A stretch of 5,949 nt of DNA from an uncultured Eubacteriales bacterium (GCA_900319615.1 ONPE01000194.1:1-5949), one strand, 5' to 3'. Counted from the first letter of the stretch, positions 1-5,322 are shown. A program made the numbers and translations. The notes: generated by a model from the sequence alone, not told the origin.

Positions 1-704
1 AGCGTACCGAACAGAGCCGTCGGAACGGCGAACTCGTTCTTCGGGATGATGAAGGTCGAAGCGCCCTTGCTTATCGGGAAGTAGATATCACGCACAGCCG
101 CGATATAATCGAGCGGACTCTGATTGCCCATGATATCGGTATCGTTTATATCCAGCACCTTGCACACGCTGTCGATGTAGGTCATCAGCGAGAGGTGCGA
201 GGTGATGACGCCCTTGGGCTTGCCGGTCGAGCCGGAGGTGAAGATCACATACAGCGGCGAGGTGTTCACGATAGTCGCTGCACGCGCCGCGATCAGCTCC
301 TCGTCGATCGGGGTGTCCATGATCTCCTCCATGACGACGATCTCGCCGTCGAAGTCGAGCGCCTTTGCCGCCTCCAGATGTGCCTCGTCCACCAGCAGAT
401 ACGGAGCCTTGATGACGGAGAGTATCTGGTTGAGCCTCGTCTGCGGCATATCGCCGTCCATCGGGGCGTAGAAGCAGCCTGCTCTGACAGCGCCGAGGAA
501 GCACGCCGGGGTATAGATATGTCTGCCGGACATCACCGCCACAGGGTCGCCGGCTTTTGTGACGCCGGCAAGATATGTGCCGATGGATTTTGTGAGTTTA
601 TCGAACTCGCCGAAGGTTATGCTCTTTTCGGGATCCTTGAACATCACCTTATCTGCATAACGGGCTGCGGTATAATCGAGCCTTTCGAGAACCGAAGTCT
701 GCAT
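1..704 (-). CDS. AMP-forming adenylating enzyme (DltA/NRPS A-domain-like), N-terminal part
   Basis: Members of this superfamily activate a carboxylic acid with ATP to an acyl-AMP and pass it to CoA or a carrier-protein phosphopantetheine; the protein is expected to be cytosolic. I translated 234 residues from ATG at 704 down to the window edge; families of this type run about 500 residues, so more than half is missing to the left. Seen directly: the phosphate-binding A3 core FTSGSTGKPKGV at residues 155-166, and a core-4 region NQSPLDYIAAVRDIYF at 194-209 that lines up without gaps on the NQAP...VMDLY segment of Bacillus DltA as I recall it. In that alignment the Asp that holds the substrate amino group becomes Ile201. 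The start is supported by AAAGGAG (712-718) seven bases upstream and the promoter at 781-808. The superfamily is secure; DltA itself is doubtful, and the substrate is unknown, perhaps not an alpha-amino acid. Confidence 0.88.
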   Translation of the reverse strand, partial: MQTSVLERLDYTAARYADKVMFKDPEKSITFGEFDKLTKSIGTYLAGVTKAGDPVAVMSGRHIYTPACFLGAVRAGCFYAPMDGDMPQTRLNQILSVIKAPYLLVDEAHLEAAKALDFDGEIVVMEEIMDTPIDEELIAARAATIVNTSPLYVIFTSGSTGKPKGVITSHLSLMTYIDSVCKVLDINDTDIMGNQSPLDYIAAVRDIYFPISKGASTFIIPKNEFAVPTALFGT

Positions 705-780
705 AGTAGCGCTCCTTTCACGATAACGGTACGCCCGAAGTCAAGCGTTAACCGTACTTTTCCATAATAATACAAATACT

Positions 781-808
781 ATTATACCATAAAATCATAT
801 AATTTCAA
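781..808 (-). promoter_or_regulatory. Sigma-A promoter for the adenylating-enzyme gene
   Basis: Read on the minus strand this is TTGAAA (803-808), a 16-base spacer, then a perfect TATAAT (781-786) preceded by TGG, giving an extended -10. The predicted start near 774 leaves a leader of about 70 bases before ATG 704. It is one of the best matches in the window and points away from the phosphatase gene. Confidence 0.75.
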
Positions 809-911
809 TCCATTTTTTCCTTAATATCATGTTTTTGTCGTTTTATTCATTTTGCATAAAAGGAGCGGTTGTTATTTGTTGATTCTGCACATCTTCCCGA
901 TATTGGTTACA

Positions 912-944
912 AAGCCTCATTTTTCTTGAAAAAAGGCTTGTTTT
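912..944 (+). other. Terminator-shaped hairpin upstream of the phosphatase gene
   Basis: AAGCCT (912-917) pairs with AGGCTT (934-939). Inside it TTTTT (920-924) pairs with AAAAA (929-933) around a CTTG loop, leaving a two-base bulge. The hairpin is followed by GTTTTGTGG, so on the plus strand it has the shape of an intrinsic terminator. No plus-strand gene lies upstream to be terminated. It overlaps the candidate promoter at 926-954, so it may be an attenuator, a barrier to antisense transcription, or a chance fold. Confidence 0.4.
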
Positions 945-954
945 GTGGTAATTT
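926..954 (+). promoter_or_regulatory. Possible promoter for the Cof-type phosphatase gene
   Basis: TTGAAA (926-931), a 17-base spacer and TAATTT (949-954), with TGG in front of the -10 giving an extended -10 character. The -10 hexamer matches consensus at only three positions, so this is tentative. It would place the transcript start near 961, about 24 bases before the ATG. Confidence 0.35.
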
Positions 955-984
955 AATGTACAGAAAACACAAGCGAGGTGCCCC

Positions 985-1791
985 ATGAAATACAAGCTGA
1001 TCGCTACAGACATCGACGATACATTATTAAACAGGCAAAAGCAGCTCACCCCTGCCACAAAAGCCGCCCTCATGCGCGCTCAGGAGAACGGCGTGAAGAT
1101 AGCCGTAGCCTCCGGACGTCTGCCCTACGGCGTTCGCCCCTTTGCAGAGGCTCTGGATGTATTCCGCTTCGGCGGCTACTACATGGGCTTCAACGGCGGA
1201 GCCGTCATGAACAGCCGTGGCGAGCTCATAGGCTCGTGTCACCTCGACAGCAAGTACATCGCGCCCGTATACGATATTATCCGCCCCTACGACGTCACTA
1301 CGATGGTGCACAAGGGCGATGTGATCTACGCCGATAACAAGGTCAACGACTACACCTATATAGAAAGCGAGGTCGTCGGGCTGCCGCTGAATGTCGTCAA
1401 CGATCTGCCGGGCTTCATCGACTGGCAGCTGCCCAAATTCCTTATCGCCGGAGCGCCGGATACATTAAAACAGCTCGAAGCTGAGCTCATCTCAGCACTT
1501 GGCGATGAAGTCGATATCTACCTCTCTGCTCCGTGGTTCCTCGAAGTCATGCCCAAAGGCACCAACAAGGGCGTCGGACTGCGTACGATCTGCGAGGACG
1601 CAGGTATCGACATCTCCGAGGCGATCGCGTTCGGCGACAGCTACAACGATATCTTCATGCTCAAAGAAGCCGGTCTCGGCATAGCGATGGGCAATGCCGA
1701 AGATGCGGTCAAGGATGCTGCGGATATGGTGACCGACGATTGCGATCACGACGGAATAGCCAAAGCCCTCCAAAAGCTCGGGATAATATAA
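985..1791 (+). CDS. Cof-type HAD-superfamily phosphatase (YidA/Cof-like)
   Basis: A soluble Mg-dependent phosphatase of HAD class IIB, a group that usually hydrolyses sugar phosphates, nucleotides or cofactors such as FMN and PLP; the substrate cannot be read from sequence. All four HAD motifs are visible in 268 residues, a normal length: DIDDTLL with nucleophile Asp9 and acid/base Asp11, ASGR with Ser43, KGTNKG with Lys195 as the likely motif III lysine, and GDSYND with Asp218 and Asp222 for metal binding. The segment between roughly residues 80 and 185 is the substrate-specifying cap. The start is supported by GAGGTG at 975-980, four bases before ATG, and the protein begins at the usual distance from motif I. 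The gene stands alone: divergent from its left neighbour and closed by a terminator seven bases after the stop. Confidence 0.93.
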   Translation: MKYKLIATDIDDTLLNRQKQLTPATKAALMRAQENGVKIAVASGRLPYGVRPFAEALDVFRFGGYYMGFNGGAVMNSRGELIGSCHLDSKYIAPVYDIIRPYDVTTMVHKGDVIYADNKVNDYTYIESEVVGLPLNVVNDLPGFIDWQLPKFLIAGAPDTLKQLEAELISALGDEVDIYLSAPWFLEVMPKGTNKGVGLRTICEDAGIDISEAIAFGDSYNDIFMLKEAGLGIAMGNAEDAVKDAADMVTDDCDHDGIAKALQKLGII

Positions 1792-1797
1792 ACTACC

Positions 1798-1844
1798 AAG
1801 GCAATACCGCAAGGGTGAATCTGCGGTGTTGCCTTAATTGTTTT
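1798..1844 (+). terminator. Intrinsic terminator of the phosphatase gene (hairpin repeat copy 1)
   Basis: A 14-bp stem (1798-1811 with 1822-1835, one G-U pair) with a 10-base loop, followed by AATTGTTTT. It begins seven bases after the TAA at 1789-1791. The stem sequence, AGGCAATACCGC and its complement, recurs at 3038-3074. Confidence 0.85.
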
Positions 1845-1865
1845 GTGGATATCAACTAAATCGAG

Positions 1866-1894
1866 CCCGATAATTGTGTGCACAATCCCGATAA
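1866..1894. promoter_or_regulatory. Possible operator: paired direct repeats around an inverted repeat
   Basis: CCCGATAA occurs at 1866-1873 and again at 1887-1894, exactly 21 bases apart, which is two helical turns. Between and partly overlapping them lies the inverted repeat ATTGTG-TG-CACAAT (1873-1886). The cluster sits about 24 bases upstream of the -35 of the reductase promoter. The layout suits a protein-binding site, but a single occurrence could be chance. Confidence 0.3.
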
Positions 1895-1917
1895 ATCTAA
1901 GGTTTGCGTCGCCGTGA

Positions 1918-1945
1918 TTGACAATTTACATATATATCGTAAAAT
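1918..1945 (+). promoter_or_regulatory. Sigma-A promoter for the reductase gene
   Basis: A perfect TTGACA (1918-1923), a 16-base spacer and TAAAAT (1940-1945), five of six matches. The predicted start near 1952 gives a leader of about 33 bases. A perfect TATAAT at 1945-1950 lies 21 bases from this -35, too far to be used with it. Confidence 0.7.
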
Positions 1946-1984
1946 ATAATTAAGAAAAGATGATCCGTCAAAGGAGAGACCGAT

Positions 1985-2968
1985 ATGGAACACCGCTACG
2001 ATACCGTCATAATCGGCGCCGGTCCGGCAGGAATGGCGTGCGCTGTCACCATGCAGCACCGCGGAGCCAGACTCTGCGTTATCGACAGAGCCGTCTTCCC
2101 CCGCAAAAAGGCTTGCGCCGGCCTTGTCACCGCAAAGACCTACAAGCTCATCAAGCTGCTCTGCGGCAGCAAGGATATCAACAAACTCTTCTGCGCCAAA
2201 TCGTCAAACGTCAGGCTGTTCCGCAAGAGCGAGCTGCTGGTCGAAGCCCCTCTCGAAAACGCAGTCCGTCTGGTAGACCGCGAGGTCTTCGACAACGCCC
2301 TTGTCAATACCTACAAAGCACTCGGCGGCACGATCATCGAAGGCGTCGGAGTCATCCACATCGACTACGAGAACAACCGCATCAGGCTCGCGAACGGCGA
2401 CTCCGTTACCTACCGCAACCTGATCTTCGCCGACGGCGCGCTCAGCCGTGCGCGCAAGCTGCTCAACGTCAACAAGACGAAGATGGCTATCGGCATCGAA
2501 GCCTTCATCCCTGCAAAAAATACCGAAACCGACTTTGTCGATCTCTATTTCGATTACCTCGCCGACGGCTACGCGTGGGCTTTCCCCCACGGCGATACGA
2601 TCTGCGTAGGCGCCGCCTGCAGCTATGAGAAGCGCGTGAACTACAGAGAGGTCTTCGATAACATAATCGCCGATATGGGCTACGACCCTGCCGGCGCAAA
2701 GTACATCGGCGCCTTCCTCCCCTACGGTCTTGTCATGCCGCAGGAGGATCTGCCCGATAACGTCATCCTCATAGGCGACGCCGGCGGTTTCACCGACCCG
2801 ATCTCCGGCGAAGGTCTGTACATGGCTATGCGTACAGGCATCCTCGCCGCCAAAGCGGTACTCACTCCCGATCCCAAAAAGAATTACCTCGACAGCGTAC
2901 AACCGCTGACGCGCAGCTACGAATACCGCCGCATGAATCAACTCTACCGCGACTACAAAAAGAGCTGA
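1985..2968 (+). CDS. Geranylgeranyl reductase family FAD-dependent oxidoreductase
   Basis: Members of this flavoprotein family reduce carbon-carbon double bonds of prenyl chains (archaeal lipids, chlorophyll side chain, menaquinone tails); bacterial members outside phototrophs are mostly uncharacterised. The 327 residues show, in order: the dinucleotide-binding GAGPAG at 11-16 with Asp34 ending strand 2; FPRKKACAG at 38-46, matching the family's Pro/Cys loop with Cys44; VDREVFDNAL at 97-106; YAWAFP at 196-201 followed seven residues later by GAA, fitting the family signature YxWxFP-x7/8-GxG/A; and GDAGGFTDPISGEGLY at 264-279, the second FAD-binding motif. The C-terminus is short. AAGGAG at 1971-1976, eight bases before ATG, fixes the start. 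It has its own promoter and terminator. The family is secure. The substrate is unknown; a polyprenyl or lipid chain is plausible given the downstream lipid genes. Confidence 0.9.
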   Translation: MEHRYDTVIIGAGPAGMACAVTMQHRGARLCVIDRAVFPRKKACAGLVTAKTYKLIKLLCGSKDINKLFCAKSSNVRLFRKSELLVEAPLENAVRLVDREVFDNALVNTYKALGGTIIEGVGVIHIDYENNRIRLANGDSVTYRNLIFADGALSRARKLLNVNKTKMAIGIEAFIPAKNTETDFVDLYFDYLADGYAWAFPHGDTICVGAACSYEKRVNYREVFDNIIADMGYDPAGAKYIGAFLPYGLVMPQEDLPDNVILIGDAGGFTDPISGEGLYMAMRTGILAAKAVLTPDPKKNYLDSVQPLTRSYEYRRMNQLYRDYKKS

Positions 2969-3036
2969 TCTCATGCCGACTATCAATAAAAAACGACATT
3001 CTTTGTCTATCGACAAATACTATTTCACCAATAACC

Positions 3037-3079
3037 GAGGCAATACCGCAAAACCTAAGCGAGCGGTATTGCCTTAATT
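3037..3079 (+). terminator. Hairpin terminator after the reductase gene (repeat copy 2)
   Basis: A perfect 12-bp stem (3038-3049 with 3063-3074), extended by a G-U pair (3037 with 3075), and a 13-base loop, followed only by TAATTC, so the U-tract is weak. It lies about 70 bases after the TGA at 2966-2968. The stem is the same as at 1798-1835 while the loops are unrelated. Confidence 0.65.
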
Positions 3080-3083
3080 CTAC

Positions 3084-3098
3084 AAAATGTGACATTTT
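3084..3098. promoter_or_regulatory. Perfect 15-bp palindrome, candidate operator
   Basis: AAAATGT-G-ACATTTT has 7-base arms around one central base. The spacer is too small for an RNA hairpin loop, so binding by a dimeric regulator is the more natural reading. It lies 25 bases upstream of the -35 of the glycosyltransferase promoter. No regulator gene is in the window. Confidence 0.4.
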
Positions 3099-3122
3099 AC
3101 ACACTTGAGGCATATTTTGTGG

Positions 3123-3151
3123 TTGAATACACAATTTGACTCTGCTATAAT
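3123..3151 (+). promoter_or_regulatory. Sigma-A promoter for the glycosyltransferase-acyltransferase operon
   Basis: TTGAAT (3123-3128), an ideal 17-base spacer and a perfect TATAAT (3146-3151). The predicted start near 3158 gives a leader of about 84 bases containing the hairpin at 3187-3217. Confidence 0.78.
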
Positions 3152-3186
3152 CACTTAGGTTGCTTTTCAATCAATAATCTATCGTC

Positions 3187-3217
3187 TATCGGCTTTCGTT
3201 GTCATCGAAGGCCGATA
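3187..3217 (+). other. Leader hairpin upstream of the glycosyltransferase ribosome site
   Basis: A 12-bp stem (3187-3198 with 3206-3217, one G-U pair) around a 7-base loop lies in the predicted leader. It ends ten bases before the AGGAG at 3228-3232. There is no U-run after it, so it is not a terminator. Likely effects are transcript stability or control of ribosome access. Confidence 0.55.
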
Positions 3218-3241
3218 TCATACGTGTAGGAGAAGTATAAA

Positions 3242-4369
3242 ATGAAAATAACGGTTGTATGCGATGTTTTGGGAGCCGAGAACAACGGCACCACCATCGC
3301 GGCAATGAACCTCATCCGTGCGATGAAAAAGCGCGGACATGAGGTAACTGTGGTTTGCTCCGATGAGGATAAAAAGGGCAAAAGCGGCTATGTCGTGATG
3401 CCCCGCCTCAGCCTCGGACCTCTCAACGGCTATGTCAAAAAGAACGGCGTTTCCCTCTCCCGTGCCGATAAAAAGCTCCTCGAGCCCGTCATCTGGGACA
3501 GCGACGTCGTGCATATCATGATGCCGTTCGCCCTCGGACAGTCGGCTCTGAAGCTGTGCCTGCAGCACAAGATCCCCGTTACCGCGGGCTTCCATATGCA
3601 GGCGGAGAACTTCACGGCCCATGTCTTCATGAAGGACAACAAGCTGGCGAACAATATCACATATCGCTATATCTACAACAATCTGTATAAATACGTTGAC
3701 GCCATCCACTATCCCACCGACTTCATCCGCGAGGTGTTTGAGGATGCGGTAGGCGTCAAGACCAACGCCTTTGTCATATCCAACGGCGTAGGCGAACGCT
3801 TCAAGCCCAACGGCACGAAGAAGCCGCCCGAGTTCCGCAACAAGTTCGTCATCCTCTTCTCAGGCCGCTACAGCAAGGAGAAGAGCCACAGCGTGCTTAT
3901 CGACGCTGCCGCTTTATCGAAGCACAGCCGCGAGATACAGCTGATCTTCGCCGGTGACGGGCCGCTCAAGGAAGCTCTCAAAGAACGCTCAAGAAAGCTG
4001 TACAACAAGCCTGTTTTCAGCTTCTTCCCCCATAACCAGATGCTCAACGTCCTCAACTACGCCGATCTCTACGTCCATCCGGCAGAGATCGAGATCGAGG
4101 CTATCGCGTGCATGGAAGCGTTAGCGTGCGGACAGGTGCCGATCATCTCGGATTCTGAGCGCAGCGCTACAAAGAAATTCGCTCTCGACGAGCGCAATCT
4201 CTTCAAGAACAAGGATCCGCAGGATCTCGCCGATAAGATAGACTACTTCATAGAGCATCCCGAGGCGATCGAGGACTACAGAAGCCGCTACGCCGGCATC
4301 GTAGCCGAGCTCACTCAGGAGGCGTGCATGGATCGTATGGAAGACATGCTCTACTCGGTGCACATATGA
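3242..4369 (+). CDS. Glycosyltransferase family 4 (GT-B), probably lipid-directed
   Basis: A retaining GT-B glycosyltransferase of 375 residues, a normal length, expected to transfer a sugar from an NDP-sugar at the cytosolic face of the membrane. The N-terminal acceptor domain starts with MKITVVCD and a Gly-rich loop (residues 11-19); HIMMPFALGQ (91-100) and FHMQAENFTAH (117-127) resemble family members that glucosylate diacylglycerol. The C-terminal donor domain shows FSGRYSKEK (206-214, Arg209 and Lys214), FAGDGPL (236-242), and an EX7E motif as Glu284 and Glu292 in EIEAIACME, then CGQVPII. AGGAG (3228-3232), nine bases before ATG, sets the start. The gene overlaps the next by four bases (ATGA), so the two are co-translated. 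GT4 is secure. A diacylglycerol glucosyltransferase role is inferred from resemblance and the acyltransferase neighbour; sugar and acceptor are not determined. Confidence 0.9.
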   Translation: MKITVVCDVLGAENNGTTIAAMNLIRAMKKRGHEVTVVCSDEDKKGKSGYVVMPRLSLGPLNGYVKKNGVSLSRADKKLLEPVIWDSDVVHIMMPFALGQSALKLCLQHKIPVTAGFHMQAENFTAHVFMKDNKLANNITYRYIYNNLYKYVDAIHYPTDFIREVFEDAVGVKTNAFVISNGVGERFKPNGTKKPPEFRNKFVILFSGRYSKEKSHSVLIDAAALSKHSREIQLIFAGDGPLKEALKERSRKLYNKPVFSFFPHNQMLNVLNYADLYVHPAEIEIEAIACMEALACGQVPIISDSERSATKKFALDERNLFKNKDPQDLADKIDYFIEHPEAIEDYRSRYAGIVAELTQEACMDRMEDMLYSVHI

Positions 4370-5148
4370 AGAAAATCTACTACTACCGTGACGAGGTGAA
4401 CGACGATTTCGCGTCATCGAACGGCAAGATCGACCGCGACACCGTCAACGGCGAATACAAATACAGTCACCACTCCGTTTGGTGGAAGATCGGCGTATTC
4501 TTCGCTTACCGGCTGATCGCGACTCCGCTTGTCTGGCTATACACAAAGATATGGCTCGGCATACGGGTGGAGAACCGCGCAGCCATGCGCAAGGTCAAGG
4601 GCTGCTTCGTATATATGAACCATACGCAGAACATCGCCGACGCCTTCTCCCCCACCATACTCTCGTTCCCGAAGCGCGCCTATGTCGTGACGGGTCCCGA
4701 GGCTGTGTCCATCAAGGGCATCCGCGTTCTGGTGGCCCTGCTGGGAGCGATACCCCTGCCCTCCGCGCTGTCGGCGTTCCGTCCATTCGACAACAAGCTC
4801 CGCGAGGCTATGGAAGAGAACGCCTCCGTCATCATCTATCCCGAGGCGCATATCTGGCCTTACTGCAACTTCATCAGGCGCTTCCCCGACAAGTCGTTCT
4901 CATACCCGTGCAGGCTGAACGCTCCGGTGATCGCAGCGGTGACGGTCTACCGTCAGAGGAAGATATTCAAGAATCTGCATCCGCACATCACCGTATATCT
5001 CAGCGAACCGCTCTATCCCGACGCAGACCTGCCCGAGAAGCAGGCGCGCCGCAAGCTGTGCGACGAAGCGTACGACTTCATGTCACGCACGGCAAAGGAG
5101 CACAACAGCTATGAGTACGTAAAGTACATCAAAATCGAAGATGAATAA
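4366..5148 (+). CDS. PlsC-like 1-acyl-glycerol-phosphate acyltransferase family protein
   Basis: A membrane-associated acyltransferase of 260 residues, probably moving an acyl chain onto a lysophospholipid, glycerol phosphate or glycolipid. A hydrophobic stretch at about residues 39-60 follows a hydrophilic N-terminus. The catalytic site appears as YMNHTQNIADAF (83-94), with His86 and Asp92 separated by five residues rather than the four of classic NHQSxxD. Instead of FPEGTRS the third block reads IIYPEAHIWPY (156-166). I recall the same variant in other Firmicute proteins, so it is probably a subfamily trait. ATG 4366 is chosen because it gives the ATGA overlap and starts MKKIYYYRDE. An in-frame GTG at 4324 would only add glycosyltransferase sequence read out of frame, with a ribosome site one base away. 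ATG 4366 has no good site of its own, suggesting translational coupling. Confidence 0.85.
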   Translation: MKKIYYYRDEVNDDFASSNGKIDRDTVNGEYKYSHHSVWWKIGVFFAYRLIATPLVWLYTKIWLGIRVENRAAMRKVKGCFVYMNHTQNIADAFSPTILSFPKRAYVVTGPEAVSIKGIRVLVALLGAIPLPSALSAFRPFDNKLREAMEENASVIIYPEAHIWPYCNFIRRFPDKSFSYPCRLNAPVIAAVTVYRQRKIFKNLHPHITVYLSEPLYPDADLPEKQARRKLCDEAYDFMSRTAKEHNSYEYVKYIKIEDE

Positions 5149-5175
5149 AACGGTTAATCAACCGGATTATTCTGA

Positions 5176-5270
5176 TGAGATTGCCACAGACCGCATATCT
5201 ATCGCCTTTGCGAGGAAGAACAAAGTTCCTACGCGGCGATCTCAGCCTCAACTATTGCGGGCTTCGCAAT
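5176..5270. repeat. Folded intergenic repeat-like element
   Basis: TGAGATTGCC (5176-5185) pairs with GGCGATCTCA (5235-5244), 10 bp with one G-U. Within that loop GCGAGGAA (5210-5217) pairs with TTCCT-A-CGC (5226-5234), 8 bp with one bulged base. A third hairpin, ATTGCG-GGCTT-CGCAAT, lies at 5254-5270. The ends GAGATTGCCAC and CGCAATGAC resemble, from memory, a widespread dispersed bacterial repeat with those termini. It is non-coding as far as I can see and would form the 3' part of the glycosyltransferase operon transcript. Confidence 0.5.
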
Positions 5271-5283
5271 GACTATTTAAAAA

Positions 5284-5322
5284 AACTCCTCCCGACGATC
5301 TGCTCGTTGAGAGGAGTTGCTT
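5284..5322. terminator. Bidirectional terminator between convergent genes
   Basis: An 8-bp perfect stem (5284-5291 with 5311-5318) continues past a C/A mismatch into six more pairs (5293-5298 with 5304-5309, one G-U), with a 5-base loop. On the plus strand it is followed by GCTTTTA. On the minus strand the arm runs into TTTTTTTAAATAG, a strong U-tract, so the stronger direction serves the transporter gene, whose stop codon ends four bases from the stem. Confidence 0.88.

Noticed and set aside
1..704. Naming the adenylating gene dltA
   Set aside because: Only the N-terminal part is visible, the key Asp is replaced by Ile201 in my alignment, and no dltB/C/D neighbour is in the window.
195..767. 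Plus-strand open frames opposite the adenylating enzyme
   Set aside because: They oppose a clear FTSGSTGKPKGV-containing gene on the other strand and run through its promoter region.
869..988. A 39-codon TTG-start leader frame ending in an ATGA overlap with the phosphatase start
   Set aside because: The only start is TTG, three bases from AAAAGGAG, and the frame is closed just upstream by a stop at 857. It crosses the candidate promoter. Evidence is too weak to call it a leader peptide.
843..1073. A 76-codon minus-strand frame across the phosphatase start
   Set aside because: It overlaps the phosphatase N-terminus, has no ribosome site and shows no domain.
1945..1950. Perfect TATAAT as the reductase -10
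   Set aside because: It is 21 bases from TTGACA and has no suitable -35 at 16-18 bases; TAAAAT at 1940-1945 is better placed.
1960..2628. A 222-codon plus-strand frame overlapping the reductase
   Set aside because: Arg/Gln/Pro-rich product typical of an out-of-frame reading of GC-rich coding sequence; no ribosome site or motif.
2204..3016. A 270-codon open frame on the minus strand opposite the reductase
   Set aside because: It is antisense to a gene with complete family motifs, has low-complexity Val/Ala/Asp/Glu-rich composition and no recognisable domain.
3002..3017. TTTGTC-TATC-GACAAA inverted repeat after the reductase
   Set aside because: A 6-bp AT-rich stem without U-tract or promoter nearby; likely chance.
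4324..4365. Extended acyltransferase start at GTG 4324
   Set aside because: AGGAGG is one base from the GTG, and the extra 14 residues are glycosyltransferase sequence read in another frame; ATG 4366 with ATGA overlap fits better.
4479..5114. A 211-codon plus-strand frame within the acyltransferase
   Set aside because: Arg/His-rich shadow of the acyltransferase frame without motifs.
5151..5164. CGGTT-AATC-AACCG hairpin just after the acyltransferase stop, as a terminator
   Set aside because: Only five base pairs and followed by GATTATT rather than a U-run; the hairpin at 5284-5318 is much stronger.
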